Of a stretch of 64,000 nt of DNA, positions 34,283-47,880 are shown in pieces. The first letter of the stretch is position 1. Each line of letters starts with the position of its first letter. The DNA lies in the NCBI GenBank assembly GCA_009760855.2, contig WPIO01000008.1, forward strand, positions 7,372,501-7,436,500, written 5' to 3'. The notes beneath the pieces are model-generated. The model was not told the DNA's origin, searched no databases, and saw nothing but the letters and a program-made list of their open reading frames with translations. The DNA comes from Cristatella mucedo. Lineage: Eukaryota; Bryozoa; Phylactolaemata; Cristatellidae. Made by a program: the position numbers and the translations under genes.

Positions 34283-37200
34283 CTCTCCCTCCCCTCTCTC
34301 TTTCTCTCTCTCTCCCTTAAACTGACTAGATCTCTCATTAAATCCAAACCTATGCCGTCACAGTAAACAGAGTATGGATCCCAACAACAATGAAGTATGG
34401 ATCACAACAACAATGACATATACTACCCCATCAGGCCAAGCATCGTACCACCCGCTTCTCGGAATCCAACAGTCTGGAAATACCTCATACAAACCTTAAA
34501 TCCTTTGGAGACCGTGCATTTAGTTCATATGCTCCCAAAGCCTGGAACTCCCTCCCGACCTGCGTCAAAACATCTCCTGACCTGACCACATTTAAAAGGA
34601 ACCTAAAAACACACCTATTTAGGACAGCATTTAGTGGGTACCTGTGATTCGTCTTTGATGTGCTTATGCGTGCTGACACTGTGCATGCTGCCACTAACCA
34701 CATTTGCATGCTGACCCTGTGCATGTCACCCCTAACCATATTATTCATCTCGTTTGTTTTTCAAGCATGATTTTACTTACCATTCAATTGCATTTCACTT
34801 TACAGCAAATGTAAAGCGCCTAGAGAGAGATTGAGTTCTCTGAGGGCGCTTTATCAAGTGAATTATTATTATTATTATTAATGACAATGATATAATACCT
34901 GCTTCATCAGCACCGAGAGAGGCAACAAGCTGCGTCAGGACACCATGAGCACCAATGTGGTCTAGCACTGCATTGCAGCCGTCCTCAGATATCGTCAATC
35001 GAGCAAGAATAAGGGAAGCATTGCTAGCCGTCCAAATGTTGCTGCTGCTCAGCAGTCGCATGGCACTGTCGAGGACATGATGAAGCCACGGCTCCCGAAG
35101 CAGCCACTCCCTACCCTAAAAGAATATGTTTGTTCGGGTTGTAGTGCATGAATGAACCACATTGAGGTATAAATAAATCCTAGCTGATTAAACAGCCTCT
35201 TTTTGTACAGCGACAGAAGAGCCTTTACGGCTATCACCACCGCTTGCAGTGGCGATAAAGAATCGCCCACTGCAGGAATCGAACCCACGATCTCGGGACC
35301 GAGATCGTGAAAGCAACCGCCTTACCTAGTGTGCCATCACGGCTCACTAATATGCATGTGTATGCGACAGCAACAGAGTCGAATCGACAATGATTATGCA
35401 GAAATCTTAAACAAACAGCAGTACCCTGTCCACAGTAACCATCAGTTGCATAACATGAACAGATCTGCTGGGTTACATGACAATAGTTTTGAAAACTGCT
35501 CAAGATAGTGGATTATTACATGAAATGACCCTTCAATCTCAAGGCAAACTTTTTATAACTAGTGTTCGGCATTTGTATATATCGACTTCGGGCTGGGCTT
35601 GCATACAAGGCCTAGTATTTGTCTTCATTTAAGTAGCATCTCAATCGTTAAGTTGGTCCTTGAATTTTTGCATGCATACATCACACTTGCACCCGAGTAT
35701 GGGAGACCCACAAAAAAAAGTTAATAGAGCTGCTTTAAATTGGGTTTGACTAATCCATACTTCATGTCGTATAGGTTTTTAAGTAAACTTCCGTTGGTAG
35801 TTAAGCATAAAAATATCGGCAGGCAACAATTTAAAGCTCATTCACACTCAGACATAGCACTCATCAGACAGAGAGGAAGTGATTGCCAAGGATACGAATC
35901 CAACATGCAGCTGGAAAACATTACACAACTTCTCACTGGCTCTGCTATAACCACAATGAGTGGTACTTAGGGCATTGTTGCTGTGGTGCATGTACGTGCT
36001 ATTATTCGGATTATAATCATTTCAGCACTGACATTCCCATAAGTGTTGCTTCAGAATGTCATTCGGTAAGGAATGGTGGGTGAGTGGTCTGCATCCTTAA
36101 TTACGTGGCTTCAAACTCTGCCGAAATGGCCAAAATCATTTTCACTCACAATGTGGCTAATGGAGCCATGGTTGGTCAGGGTACCATGACATAGTTAATC
36201 TGTTTTCATTGGATTTTAATAAGCAATGTCTTGATAACAGAAATCGCAGCAGATCATCATAGTTGTAATGACCCTGCTCTAGCCAAATTCAATCATCACT
36301 AATTTACATTGCCATACTTAAAAATACTAAGGTACTCATCTAAATAAGATCACGGGTTACCTGTTCGGTCTCGGCCAGAGTCCCGATTGTACCAGCAGCA
36401 TTCATCACACTTTCACCATCGTCCGATGTCAGTAGATTAACAAGATCAGGTAAGATCTGCCTGCCTTCTTTGTAATGACCCTCTGCTAGTGACACAATTC
36501 TGTGGCAGCCATAGTCACTCTCAGCCAGAGTCCCGATGATATACGCTGCATTCCCTGCTACTCTGCAATGGAGACAAGTGCACAAGTGCATCAACAATGG
36601 CACTGATACTAAACTAGGACCTGCTTCGCCAAGAAACGTTGGCATTCACGTGTATCACATATATGTCAATTCACACTGCGCTACTGGCTGGGGTTGCAAT
36701 TAAACCAATCACACCTTCAGCACATAAAAGCAACTATATGCGACAGCTGCAGTGGTGTGTCAAAAGGTCCTGAAAAGGAATTAAAACTCGCCTGTCAGCA
36801 ACTCGAGGGCTGCCGGGCTTGTTTACTGGATTACGGTACCTGTACTCATCGGTATTTATGCCATTTATTGTTCTCTCCTCCTTGTTTTATTGGTTCTATA
36901 TGCATGCCTTGTGAATAAACAATGCAAATGCATACTTATGTAGAGTGACAAAATCCATCTGCCTTCGATGGAGGTGGGTTACAAATAGGCATGCACAGTG
37001 GTTCATAAGCAAAAGCACTGTGCACAAATTCATTCTGGCTCAGATTATTTTCTCGAATCAGGCAAAATAGCACGATCTAAATTCTTCAGACCATTCAAGG
37101 CTGTAATGTTCTTGCAATATCACTATAATGTACAAAGTAGTAGATCAACTTGCAATCGTTCAGATTAAGCTGGACCAAAATCATTCAATCAAGCCCCCCA

Positions 37201-40200
37201 TTTCTTTCTTTATTTGTGCCTCTGAGGAAGAGCCGTCTGCAGTTCTGGAAGTGAATGTCGGTGCCTTCTAGAACGATTGGGCAAAGAAAGCAAGAATGGA
37301 CAGTGCTACATCCCTGTGCCATCTTTAAGGACCGTCTACCAAGGGGCAGAGAAACAGTAGGATCCATGACAAAACCCAGCATCACAATGGAAAAGGCCCG
37401 TGAGAATTTCAGAATAATCTTAAGAGTGGTTCGAGACCTTGCCCAGTTGTATGCTCAAGGGCACCATGCTTGCCATTGTACGGCCTAGAAAGCAGACATT
37501 TGCCACAACTACATATGCCACGCCGGGCCGTTGCTACAAGATACGCCCTCTGGGTGCCATCTTACAGTACAGGACGATCAAAACACGCGTTTTAAGATAC
37601 GCAGTATACTGATTAAGACGCCTATCATGCGATGCACGGTGGAGACTTGTGGTATTTTAACCAATTTTGATGGCACCCTTGTAAAAGATTTATCTGTGGT
37701 CTTTGGGAAAGCCTGCTCTAACTGGAATACGTGCACCCAGTTGTAAGGTTGCAATGCAATGCAGTTGCAATGCTGACAGGCTGCTACCAATGCTCTATAG
37801 AATCACTGAGGTTCATTGCACAGGCAAAAGGCAGCAGGAGTTGAAGCTAGTGAGCACTTCTGGAAAATGTCTACTACTCTGGCAAACTAGCCTGCACCCG
37901 TGAAAAATCAAGGAAACTCCAAATTTGCATTTTATGTGAGCTTGAGTGTCCACTGAACAAGCTGGCAAGCACGACCCATCTAGTAAGCCCCCCTACGTAA
38001 AGAATCACGGGTAGATTCTATGTATGCTAGTCCATTCTTACTAAAGGTGGGCGCAACACGACTTACGGTCGGGTTTGCTTCAATGCTCAATTTCAACTAT
38101 GAGAGTGCATTATGCAGAGACGTATGAAAATTAGAAAATTATTTCCATCTTCGGTCCCTTTTTTGACATTCACCATTGCTGTACCAAAATGTACCTACTA
38201 GAAATACAACACAAAGGCCTCAATGTAAAAGTAATGCCAGTGACTCAATAGCCTAGCTTGTTACAGGATTAGATGTCCGGCAACCGTTCCAGCCATCAAC
38301 TTTGTGCTAGCATCTCCAGGCGCATAGCCACTGCAACAACTGCTGCAACACTTCGTTTAACGGATGACAAATGCACATGCAATTTTGCCACCACCCTCTA
38401 GTGGTTGCACATAGCAATGAAGCAGCTCGTTAATTTGACATGAAAAGAGCCACAAGGCTACACAAATACTGAACACTTTTTTTTCGTTTGGGAAGCTGAG
38501 CATGAACAGTTCTGCTAACGTAGCAGTTAGCCTGATCAGATACAGTGCAAAGTTTGCCTTTGATCTTGATAAAGCAAACTCGTTCATCGAGGATTTGCAG
38601 TAGTTGAGTTTAAAGAAAATCAAGCTTCGTTGAGTTTCGACAATGCTACTCCGAGTGACTTTCTCTGCAGCTTGTTTTCTTGCTGTAATAATTACACACA
38701 TATACTCTACAAGCTGTGCTCTTTTTTGTTCCGGATCCACTGCGATCAAAGTTTGGTACTTTTTCTTTTAAAAAATTTTTCTCTTTAGGTCTTTTTAAAA
38801 TTAAATTAAATTTTCAGCTATGAGAGTAATTTGTTATTTTCACACTGGCTATCACCCCATTGGTCTATGCCTTCTAGCAAATTAGTGGCAGCTAGTGGTT
38901 TATGAGACGTAAGTATGCACTTAAAAATTTTCAATGAAACTCAATTTCAACCCAGAGAGTGCATTTTTTCAGCATTTATATATGCTAACATTGCAGGGTC
39001 CCTTTTGATAGGTCAATGCCACCTAGCAAAGTAGCAGTGACTCTGTTTATAGATGTACATGGCAGATGCAAGCTCATTCAAAAATCATGTAGCCAGATAG
39101 CCATTGTATTAGCCATTGTTTTACTAAGCCAAAGTCCACATACTGCTATGCTTCTAAAGAGGCACAAGCACAAGCAACTAAAATTACAGATCACAAAAAC
39201 TCAAGATGTAGAGTAGACCATCGTAAAGCAAGTTAGTCCTCGTGAGAAATATCCAGTCTAGTAGTACGTACCCCCAATCCAGCTGTTAGCTACACTAGAC
39301 AAAATTGAGCCTTTCATGACTCAACGTCATATCTGCTACAAGAATCTAGCCTGACCGGCGCCATCCTCATCAGAGGATTTGAGGAGCAGTTAAACACAGG
39401 CCACTGTAGCCTAGCAGGCGGCTTGTTTGCCATCCCCCTGGTTGCCGTGCAATCCGTGGCAAAGCAAACAGCCGAAGACTCACAAGTACACCTTTACCCT
39501 GAGAGAATAATTGCGGCTGTGTTCTCCTACGTGCCCCAGGACAGATCGGGCTGCTAATGATGCGAGCCATCTGAGTGCTCCATTTACCATTAGGTAAAGA
39601 TGCTCGAAATACAATGGTAAGACTAGTTAGTCTTTCGAACATTATATGCCGGCCTAGATGCCAGTCTCTCTTCAAGATAAGGCAGTCGGGTCGGTCTTAA
39701 CCGGCCCATGCAGCATCCCTGAATCAGCAACTGCCTAACTAACGACTTGGACACTCCGGTGCAGCTAACTAAACGAACAATGGGCAAGCAGTGCACCAAC
39801 CACTAAGACTGCAAGTTGCACAATCGTGAGGAAGCTAAGGAAGGCTAACCCGACCTCGACGAAATAACGGCATACCTAGAGGAACAGGAGGAGCTTTTAT
39901 TTCAAGGATTAACATGATCATTCTCGATCGATAAAGTATCCAGAAAGCTGTCAGCTCTTTTTGGTCGAATAAAAGGTCACCTGTACATTTAATTCATTAT
40001 TATCCATCGTTCGCTGTTCATTTACCATCGTGCTGGCTGCTCAATTCTGCGCTACAGTTAAAAGCTCGATTGCATGGGATTGATGATTATGTTGGCAGAA
40101 AGATAGATCATGAGAAGTCAACGAATGACCTACCTGCTTTACTAACGCTATTACTGGAGCAAGGTCTGTACTGTGCGTTGCACTTTTACGTATAGGGTCG

Positions 40201-41275
40201 AGGACACTGCCGATGTAAGACCACAGCAAGCCAACATAAAATAAAATAAAATAAATAAATACCAGCTGATCTAACAGCCTCTTTTAGTATAGCGACAGAA
40301 GAGCCTTGGTGGCTATCACCGCAGCTTGCAGTGGCGATAAAGGATCGCCTACCACAGGATTCAAACCCACGACCTCGGGGCCGCGGTCGTAAAAAGCAAC
40401 CGCCTTACCTAGTCAGCCATTACGGCTCACCAAAATTAGCTTAAGCAGAGCCCCTAGCAATACTGGCTGTGGAAATAAGACAGCAAATAAGCTGGTGCAG
40501 CTCTAGGCGAGTAGCTGCATCCGTCCCTCTTACAGTTGTAACGCCGAAGGCCGTTTAGTACAATCATGCCTACTATACCAGACCTGCTTATTAATTTGTT
40601 GCAATAGCAGAACTAGCACACCAGAATCCTAGTCAGCTTGCAGACTCTCTTACCACCGGTCCCTGACGAACTCAAAATTGAAGCAATGCCACCATCGGAC
40701 CAGCCAGGTTCGGCAGTGCCAGGACCAGAGAGCAGAGAAGCACTCGTCAACGGATATGGTCAGGATCGGCACAGCACGGATTGCTATACAATCACTACAC
40801 AAGCCTCCCCCACCTACAACCGATAAGGTGAGTCAATGTGAAAAGTGGCATAAACTCATCTAAACTGACAGGCAGTTAACTACGTAGCAGCAGTAAGAGA
40901 CCTCGACCTTTCATAGTAGCATGAGCTAAGGGAAGAATATGTCTAGCCGGCCTCGGGGTCAGACCCAGACAACAGCCCAATGTGCTTGTCAGTCATCGAT
41001 CTCTACCGATAAGGTACATCTGTGCCATGCTTACGACTCGATAACGTTGAGCTACGGCAACACCGTGAGCTGCCCTGTCTGCCAGCAGTGACATAACAGA
41101 AAAGGAGGTGGCGCGTATGCAGGGGAGTGGGGTTATTTAACAGGCTGAGTGTCTTAGCAGATCAAATTACTTCGAGCCAATTACATATGTAGATTCACCT
41201 CGGTCACAACTCGGCTCACGTAGCTCCTCCAGGTCCTTATTTGCTTGTTCTGCATCCCCTCCCTTTCACCATCAC

Positions 41276-41348
<73 letters not shown>

Positions 41349-41349
41349 C

Positions 41350-41380
<31 letters not shown>

Positions 41381-44300
41381 TCTCTCTTCATTGCTCTTTC
41401 CCAACTCACCCTGCACCATTCTCTCGTGCTTTAGCTGCCTACCTGCTGCACTTCCGAGCCAATGCCTTTGGGCAACCTGTAACATGCACTCGAGCAAGAC
41501 ACAAATAGGCAAGTTCAAAAACCTCATGCAATCGTACCCCGAGAATGCCTGATTGCATTAGCCAGGTCAGAGTCATACAGCATCGGGATAATAAATAATC
41601 AACATAGCGTGCTCACTTGGGTGCCCATTACCTACATTCGACACCGATCTGTGCAGTGCCCACTCCAGAGACCTGCCACATCTCAGGCACACGGGTCCCA
41701 CATTGGCAGAGCACGCTCATGCTACTAAAATGACTCTGTATCCCTTTCATTGCGGCACAATCCTGAGGGGCTAAAGCTGTATCTACACTGGTGGCAAAAG
41801 TTTAGAATCGAGACATCCAAGAACTTGTGGCAACGTCATCAGCTTCGACTGGTAAGGGGGACTGGTGGCAGACGGGAAGGATCCAAGTCGGCTCGGGGAC
41901 TTATCCGTGCGGTCTACTACTTGGCAATAAATACATTTCATTTGCATAGCGCCCCAAGAAAATTTAATCTCTATTCAGGCGCTTCCCATATGCCTCAGGG
42001 CTCGAGCCCACGACCTCAGCCAGACCTTGGTCGGGGCGAGCACCTTAACCGCTGGACCAATCCAGCTCGGCTGCAATGGAGCCTATACTTCTGAGGCAGC
42101 CGATAAATCAGTTGCAGACTCATCTAGCAACATGGATGCTGCCTTCATAGATGCGTTGCACGTGGACTAGTCTTTACGCATACAAAAGATCTGCTTACTC
42201 ACTGTCTTGTGCACTGTCTTCCACTACTACTATCGCTTCAGCAAGTAGCTGGTAATTTTGGATGGGAGATAGCAGATGCGTGTCTACTGATTGCAGTTTA
42301 CCCATTTACATTTGCTCAAGAACTAGAAACCTCACGATCTCCACACTTCTAGATATCTTTATTTATCAAGCGAGAAGTTACCAGTTCTAGTTACCAGCCA
42401 CAGCAGGACAACGAGGCTAGTTTCGACACCGAACTTCGACACGTTGTAGAAATGGCTGGTTCAATCCTAGTTCACACACGAGACAAATTCACATGTGCCT
42501 CGACTACGAATGTTTGCCAGTGTAGGCAAAGCTTAAGCTGCATGCTTTAAGGATCAAATGACAATCCACCTAAATTGTGCTGTGACACCAGTCTGCACAT
42601 AATTCAGTGGAACTTTTACTAACCAGGGCTCCAACTAACGACTAGCGGTCTCCTCTTGGGTGGCTTTGCATGCTTGCCTAAACATTATCCCCTTGCTTGC
42701 CACTAACTCGCGATTATTGCTTCTCAATTATTGTTTCTTCAAGCCAGTTGCACAGCGAGTGAATGGAGCTCTACGGCTCATATAAATCGCCTGGATAGAG
42801 ATTGACTTTGCTTGGTGCTATACAAATGAATTACAGTCGTCCCTTACCACTTCCAGCTTCGACTTTTTCGGCTTCACTAAAACTCAGTTTTTCAAATATA
42901 TTCATAAGAAGATTGATCAAGATAGTGAAAATGATGCAGAGCGGGCTCGGTTGTCTGAGACAATTATAGATCCCTGTATTAAAATTAAAACTACTGTACG
43001 TATGGACTGTTGGCCAATGTATATTCAATGGCAGATGCAGCCGCTCGACCACTCCTTGTGTATGAGCAAAAACTTTTTTCCAAAATCGGGTGTGGTGAAA
43101 CCAAGCCAACACTGATTGGCTTCTCTATATTCCAAATGTACAATTAAATGTACACTGAGAATATGATATTTGTAAAGTTTAATATGTCTTATTTTCTCTT
43201 ATTTTATCTAATATATTGGGTAATACGAGTGTAGTTGTGACTAAAGGGGTGTTATTTCACATCCAGAGGGCTCTAATAATGCCGTGATGGCACACTAGGT
43301 AAGGCGGTTGCTTTCACGACCTCGGTCCCGAGGTCATGGGTTCGATTCCTGTGGTGGGCGATCCTTTATCGCCACTGCAAGTGGTGGTGATAGCCATTAA
43401 GGCTCTCCTGTCGCTATACAAAAAGAGGCTGCTTAGTCAGCTAGGATGTATCTATTTATTATAATGTTAAAATCTGTATTTAGAGCTTCGTGAACAGGTT
43501 TTCTACTTACACTACGAAAACATTCGATTTATAAATAAAGAATCCTACTTCGGGATATTCACTTATCGTGGTAGAGTCTTGAACGGATAACCTCGATCAA
43601 CGAGGGACGATTGCATATTTTTATTATTAGTCTTATTAAGTTGTCTGACCACAGCAATGCCAACTACGTTACCTGCATAGCCGGACAGGATTACTGAGCT
43701 AGAGTCCATCTGAGGTGCATGTACCATCGCATCCAAGTGATGCTGGTGCTGCCTTTGAAGGCAACTACGGAGTCAAGGAGAAGCTGCCCAGACAAGGTAG
43801 CCGAAGTCACAACCAGAACTGCTGAGACCCGAGAGCTGGCCTGGCAATCAGCTCTCACAACGGCACCCAGGGCGTTCCTCACACAAACAAGCCATACGAA
43901 TAGGCAGACCCTAAGACGAATAGGCAGACCCTAAGCAGTATGTTCCGAATTTCGACGTGAAGAGCCAGTCTGAGCTTTCAGGTCCTCTGATTGCTAGCTG
44001 TCGCATGCAGCTGGCAAAGTCATCAGGAGGCATCCTGGGCAAGCAGGTCGTCGGTGCAGCTGCCAGGCACATTCGGTGCACATTCTGATGCCGAGCCGCC
44101 TACTCAGCATGGAGGACCAGCTGACTACAGCCGGCTGCCAATCCCGGCGAGCTCCGGCGAGCTACCCGTCTGAGGACCAGTAGCAGGCTATAGTCAGGCT
44201 GTAATCTGATTAGTAGGCTACGATCAGCAGAATATTGGTGCTGCAGCTGCTGCTATGAGCCGGACAGGGCAGCGTCGAGGCGAGTTGCCTGGAGCAACCG

Positions 44301-46204
44301 AGCCCATCGGCAGAGAGCAATGGGACGGCCCTTATTGTTAGTGGAAACAATCTGGCCAACCCATTTGCCTCGGAATAGGCGGTTTCAAATGCTTCCCCTC
44401 GCTGTAGAGTTCTCACGAACAGGAGCAAGATGCCACCAGTGTTCAAATGCAACAAGGAACAAGCTAATTGTCCAATATCTGCCAGGCTAACTTACATGTG
44501 CTATACATGTACTCACTCGCCGATGGATCACCTGTCACAACTGCAGCAGCAGTGGCCGCACAGCAGCAGCATGGCAGCATGCTGCCGCTGCTGCGCTGCT
44601 GCAGTGGAGCATGTCACTGCATGGTGTGCCCCTTCAGTATCGGCACGGGACATCTCGCTCAGGCAGCAGATTGCCAAGAGGCTTGGCACAAAAGCCTGGA
44701 AATTGATGAGTGCATGGGCTCCCTATGCTGGACCACTTGAAACCAGCTCCCGGAGGCCTGGTTCACTTGACACCAGCTCCCGGGGGCCTGGCTTCAAGCA
44801 TGATTGCATTCGTCCGCCTCCCGAACGATTTCAAGCCCAGTCGCCAGGAGACAGCACATAGTTAATGAGCTAATCAATCGAGCACAGATTAAGTCGCAAT
44901 GCTGCCAACGAGGCGATTTAAGGCATGGCAATTGAACAAGAGAATGCAGGCTCGGGGTCAATTAAATTCCGGATTATGTACGCCGGATGCCCCCAGAATC
45001 AGTGGACGTTGTGCCATTCAAGCTCCCAGACTCAGCAGTCTCCGACAAGCACTCCGACGGGCTGATCTAGTGTGCCAGGTCGTTTCGAACCAGCTATGAG
45101 ACCGCTCTGACGGACAGACACGTGAGTGTTTGGAAGAGTTCCGTACAAAGCCGACGTAGCAAGAGCAACAGTGTCGCTTAGTAGCAGCAGCAGGGAGGGG
45201 GCCAGGCCACTGGGGCTGTGGCCCTGGAGGTGGGAGAGCCGGTGTCGTTGGGGGGGCCAGGAGTTGCTATGCCGGGATCAAGCGAGCCTTGAGCCGGTCA
45301 TGCCTGCGTTTCCGCACGACCACCACCTTTGAAAGCAGCAGCTAAAGTCGGGGAGGCTCTAAGAGCGGCTGCGCAATCAAGCAGCAGCAGGCCAGTGCAC
45401 CGGCTGGTGATCGTCTAGCCAGCTGACCTGCCATTGACTTCGGCAGCAGCTGCTGTTGCAGCAGCCATGCCTCAGTGCAGGTCGAGCTTGCCCTCTAGTC
45501 TACACTAAGAGCAGCTAAGTGCAGAGAATAATGGATGCAATCAGGCCGTTAATGGCTATGCACGCATGGCCTATAGAGTTTCAAAACTTCCTCCTTAAGC
45601 CGTAAATGTTTCTAATAAATGTCCCGCATTGACCGAGGTGTCATTTCACCCGAACCGTTAACAATGGGTGCGTGCCCAGGTGTGCTTCGCGAAGCAGCCG
45701 GCATCAAAACAGCGCCAGTAGGAATGGCTGCTTGGTCACAAAAGCCAGATCCGCTGGCTTCAGCAACAGACGCAGATGGATCTCTTGCTCACTCTACAGC
45801 AGCACAAAGGCATGCAGCATAGGCCAGGCCCATCAGCCAGCTCATTTTCACTGTAAGCTACAGCCAGAACAAGCTGACTTTGCAGTTAGGTGCACAGTTC
45901 GCCCTGGCATCAGCCATTATGCAGCTATTAGCTTACACAGTTGCAAGTTGCAAGGCCGCAAGGCCCAAGTTGCAAGGCCGCAGCAAGTCGGGCATGTTTT
46001 CGTCGATTAATTGCTGCTCGTGCACAGCTTCGTGAGCAGCAATTAATCGACGGTTAAAATACGGTTTTAGCATGCACTTGCACTTGCATGTGCCTTTCCT
46101 ACCAAAATGCTAGCCCATAGTAGGAGGTAAAACTAAGCTGTAATCATCGGCTCGAAAACTCTGATGCGGGCATGCCTATCGTATGCTCACTCTTTCTGTT
46201 TCTC

Positions 46205-46238
<34 letters not shown>

Positions 46239-46598
46239 TTGGTTCAATAAAAATCTACCTCCAACAAACACGTGTGCAGTTGAGCAATTAATTGTCTGTC
46301 AAGAGATCACCAGCTTGCTACTGCACGGCAAGTGTACACGGTCCTGTGGGCATGCACCTACCTAAATGTGCTCACTGAGTTTGAGCATGGATAGGAAAGC
46401 TGCATTGTGCTTCACAACAAATCTACGCTCGACATATTTATATGCCTCCCAGTGTGCAAATAAACCACAGCCAGCCGGCAAGGCAGCCGGCTGGCACGTG
46501 GCTCGGAATTTAATGTTCAGCCCGGATTAGTGCAGCCACTACGGTGAAGATCTTGGCTATATGCCACGGTCGGCCGACCAGTGGCAGGTAGCTCGGCA

Positions 46599-46668
<70 letters not shown>

Positions 46669-47816
46669 GCTCAGTCTCTCTCTCTCACTCACTCCTCTCT
46701 ATAATAATAATAATGTACTTGATAAAGCGCCCTCAGAGAATTTAATCTCTTTCTAGGCGCTTTACATTTGCTGCAAAGGGAAATGCAATTAAACGGTAAG
46801 TAAAATCATACTTGAAAAACAAAAAAAATGAATAACATGGTTAGGGGTGACATGCACAGGGTCAGCATGCAAATGTGGTTAGTGGCAGCATGCACAGTGT
46901 CAGCACGCATAAGCACATCAAGGACGAATCATTGGGACCCACTAAATGCCGTCCTAAATAGGTGTGTTTTTAAGTTCCTTTTAAATGTGCTCAGGTCAGG
47001 GGATGTTCTGACGCAGGTCGGGAGGGAGTTCCAGGCTTTGGGAGCATACGAACTAAATGCACGGTTTCCAAAGGATTTGAGGTTTGTACGAGGTATTTCT
47101 AGACTGTTGGATTCCGAAAAGCAGGTGGTACGATGCTTGGCCTGATAGGGGAGTATGTCGGAGAGATAGGCTGGAGCCAAAGAATGAAGGAACCTAAAAG
47201 TGAGCGACAAGACCTTGAAGTCAATCCGTTGCTTGACTGGTAGCCAGTGCAGGTCGGCGAGAAGTGGAGTAATGTGGCAACTGCGATGCTCACGACAGAC
47301 AAGCCTAGCTGCAGAGTTTTGCACCAGCTGCAATCGCCTGATCGCACATGCTGGTAGGCCAGTAAGCAGTGAGTTGCAGAAGTCGAGATGAGGTGTCACG
47401 AATGCATGGACCAACTTAGACGTGGTATCCTTATCTAAATAAGCCCGAATTTTAGCAATATTATGATGCTGAAAATAGGCAGATTTGACCGTGGAGCTGA
47501 TATGGTCGTCTAACGAGAGGTCGCTTTGGAATATGACACCTAGATTTCGAGCTGATTCGACAGGAGATATGCTGGCAGAGCCAATTTTGAGCGTTAGCCT
47601 TTCCGATTTTTGAATCACACTGGGTTTGCCCATAACTAGTAAGTTAGTTTTGTCATCGTTTAGTTTTAGAAAATTTTCTGCCATCCACGTGGGGATGTCA
47701 TCAATGCATGCAGCAAGTGAGTTTAGAGAATTTGAGGTGCTCGAAGGCTGTCTCTCTATCTATCTCTCTCACTCTCACTCACTCCCTCATTCCTCTCTCT
47801 CTCTCTCACACACACA

Positions 47817-47880
<64 letters not shown>

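Noticed and set aside
41279-41389. Ser/Leu-rich or Arg/Glu-rich proteins over CT/GA arrays (also 18973, 22087, 34237, 46602, 47822)
   Set aside because: Translations of dinucleotide repeats; open in all phases by chance.
44430-44861. Plus-strand frame of 143 codons rich in Cys, Gln and His
   Set aside because: Driven by CAG/CTG repeats and a 30-bp tandem duplication inside intron 1. No domain.
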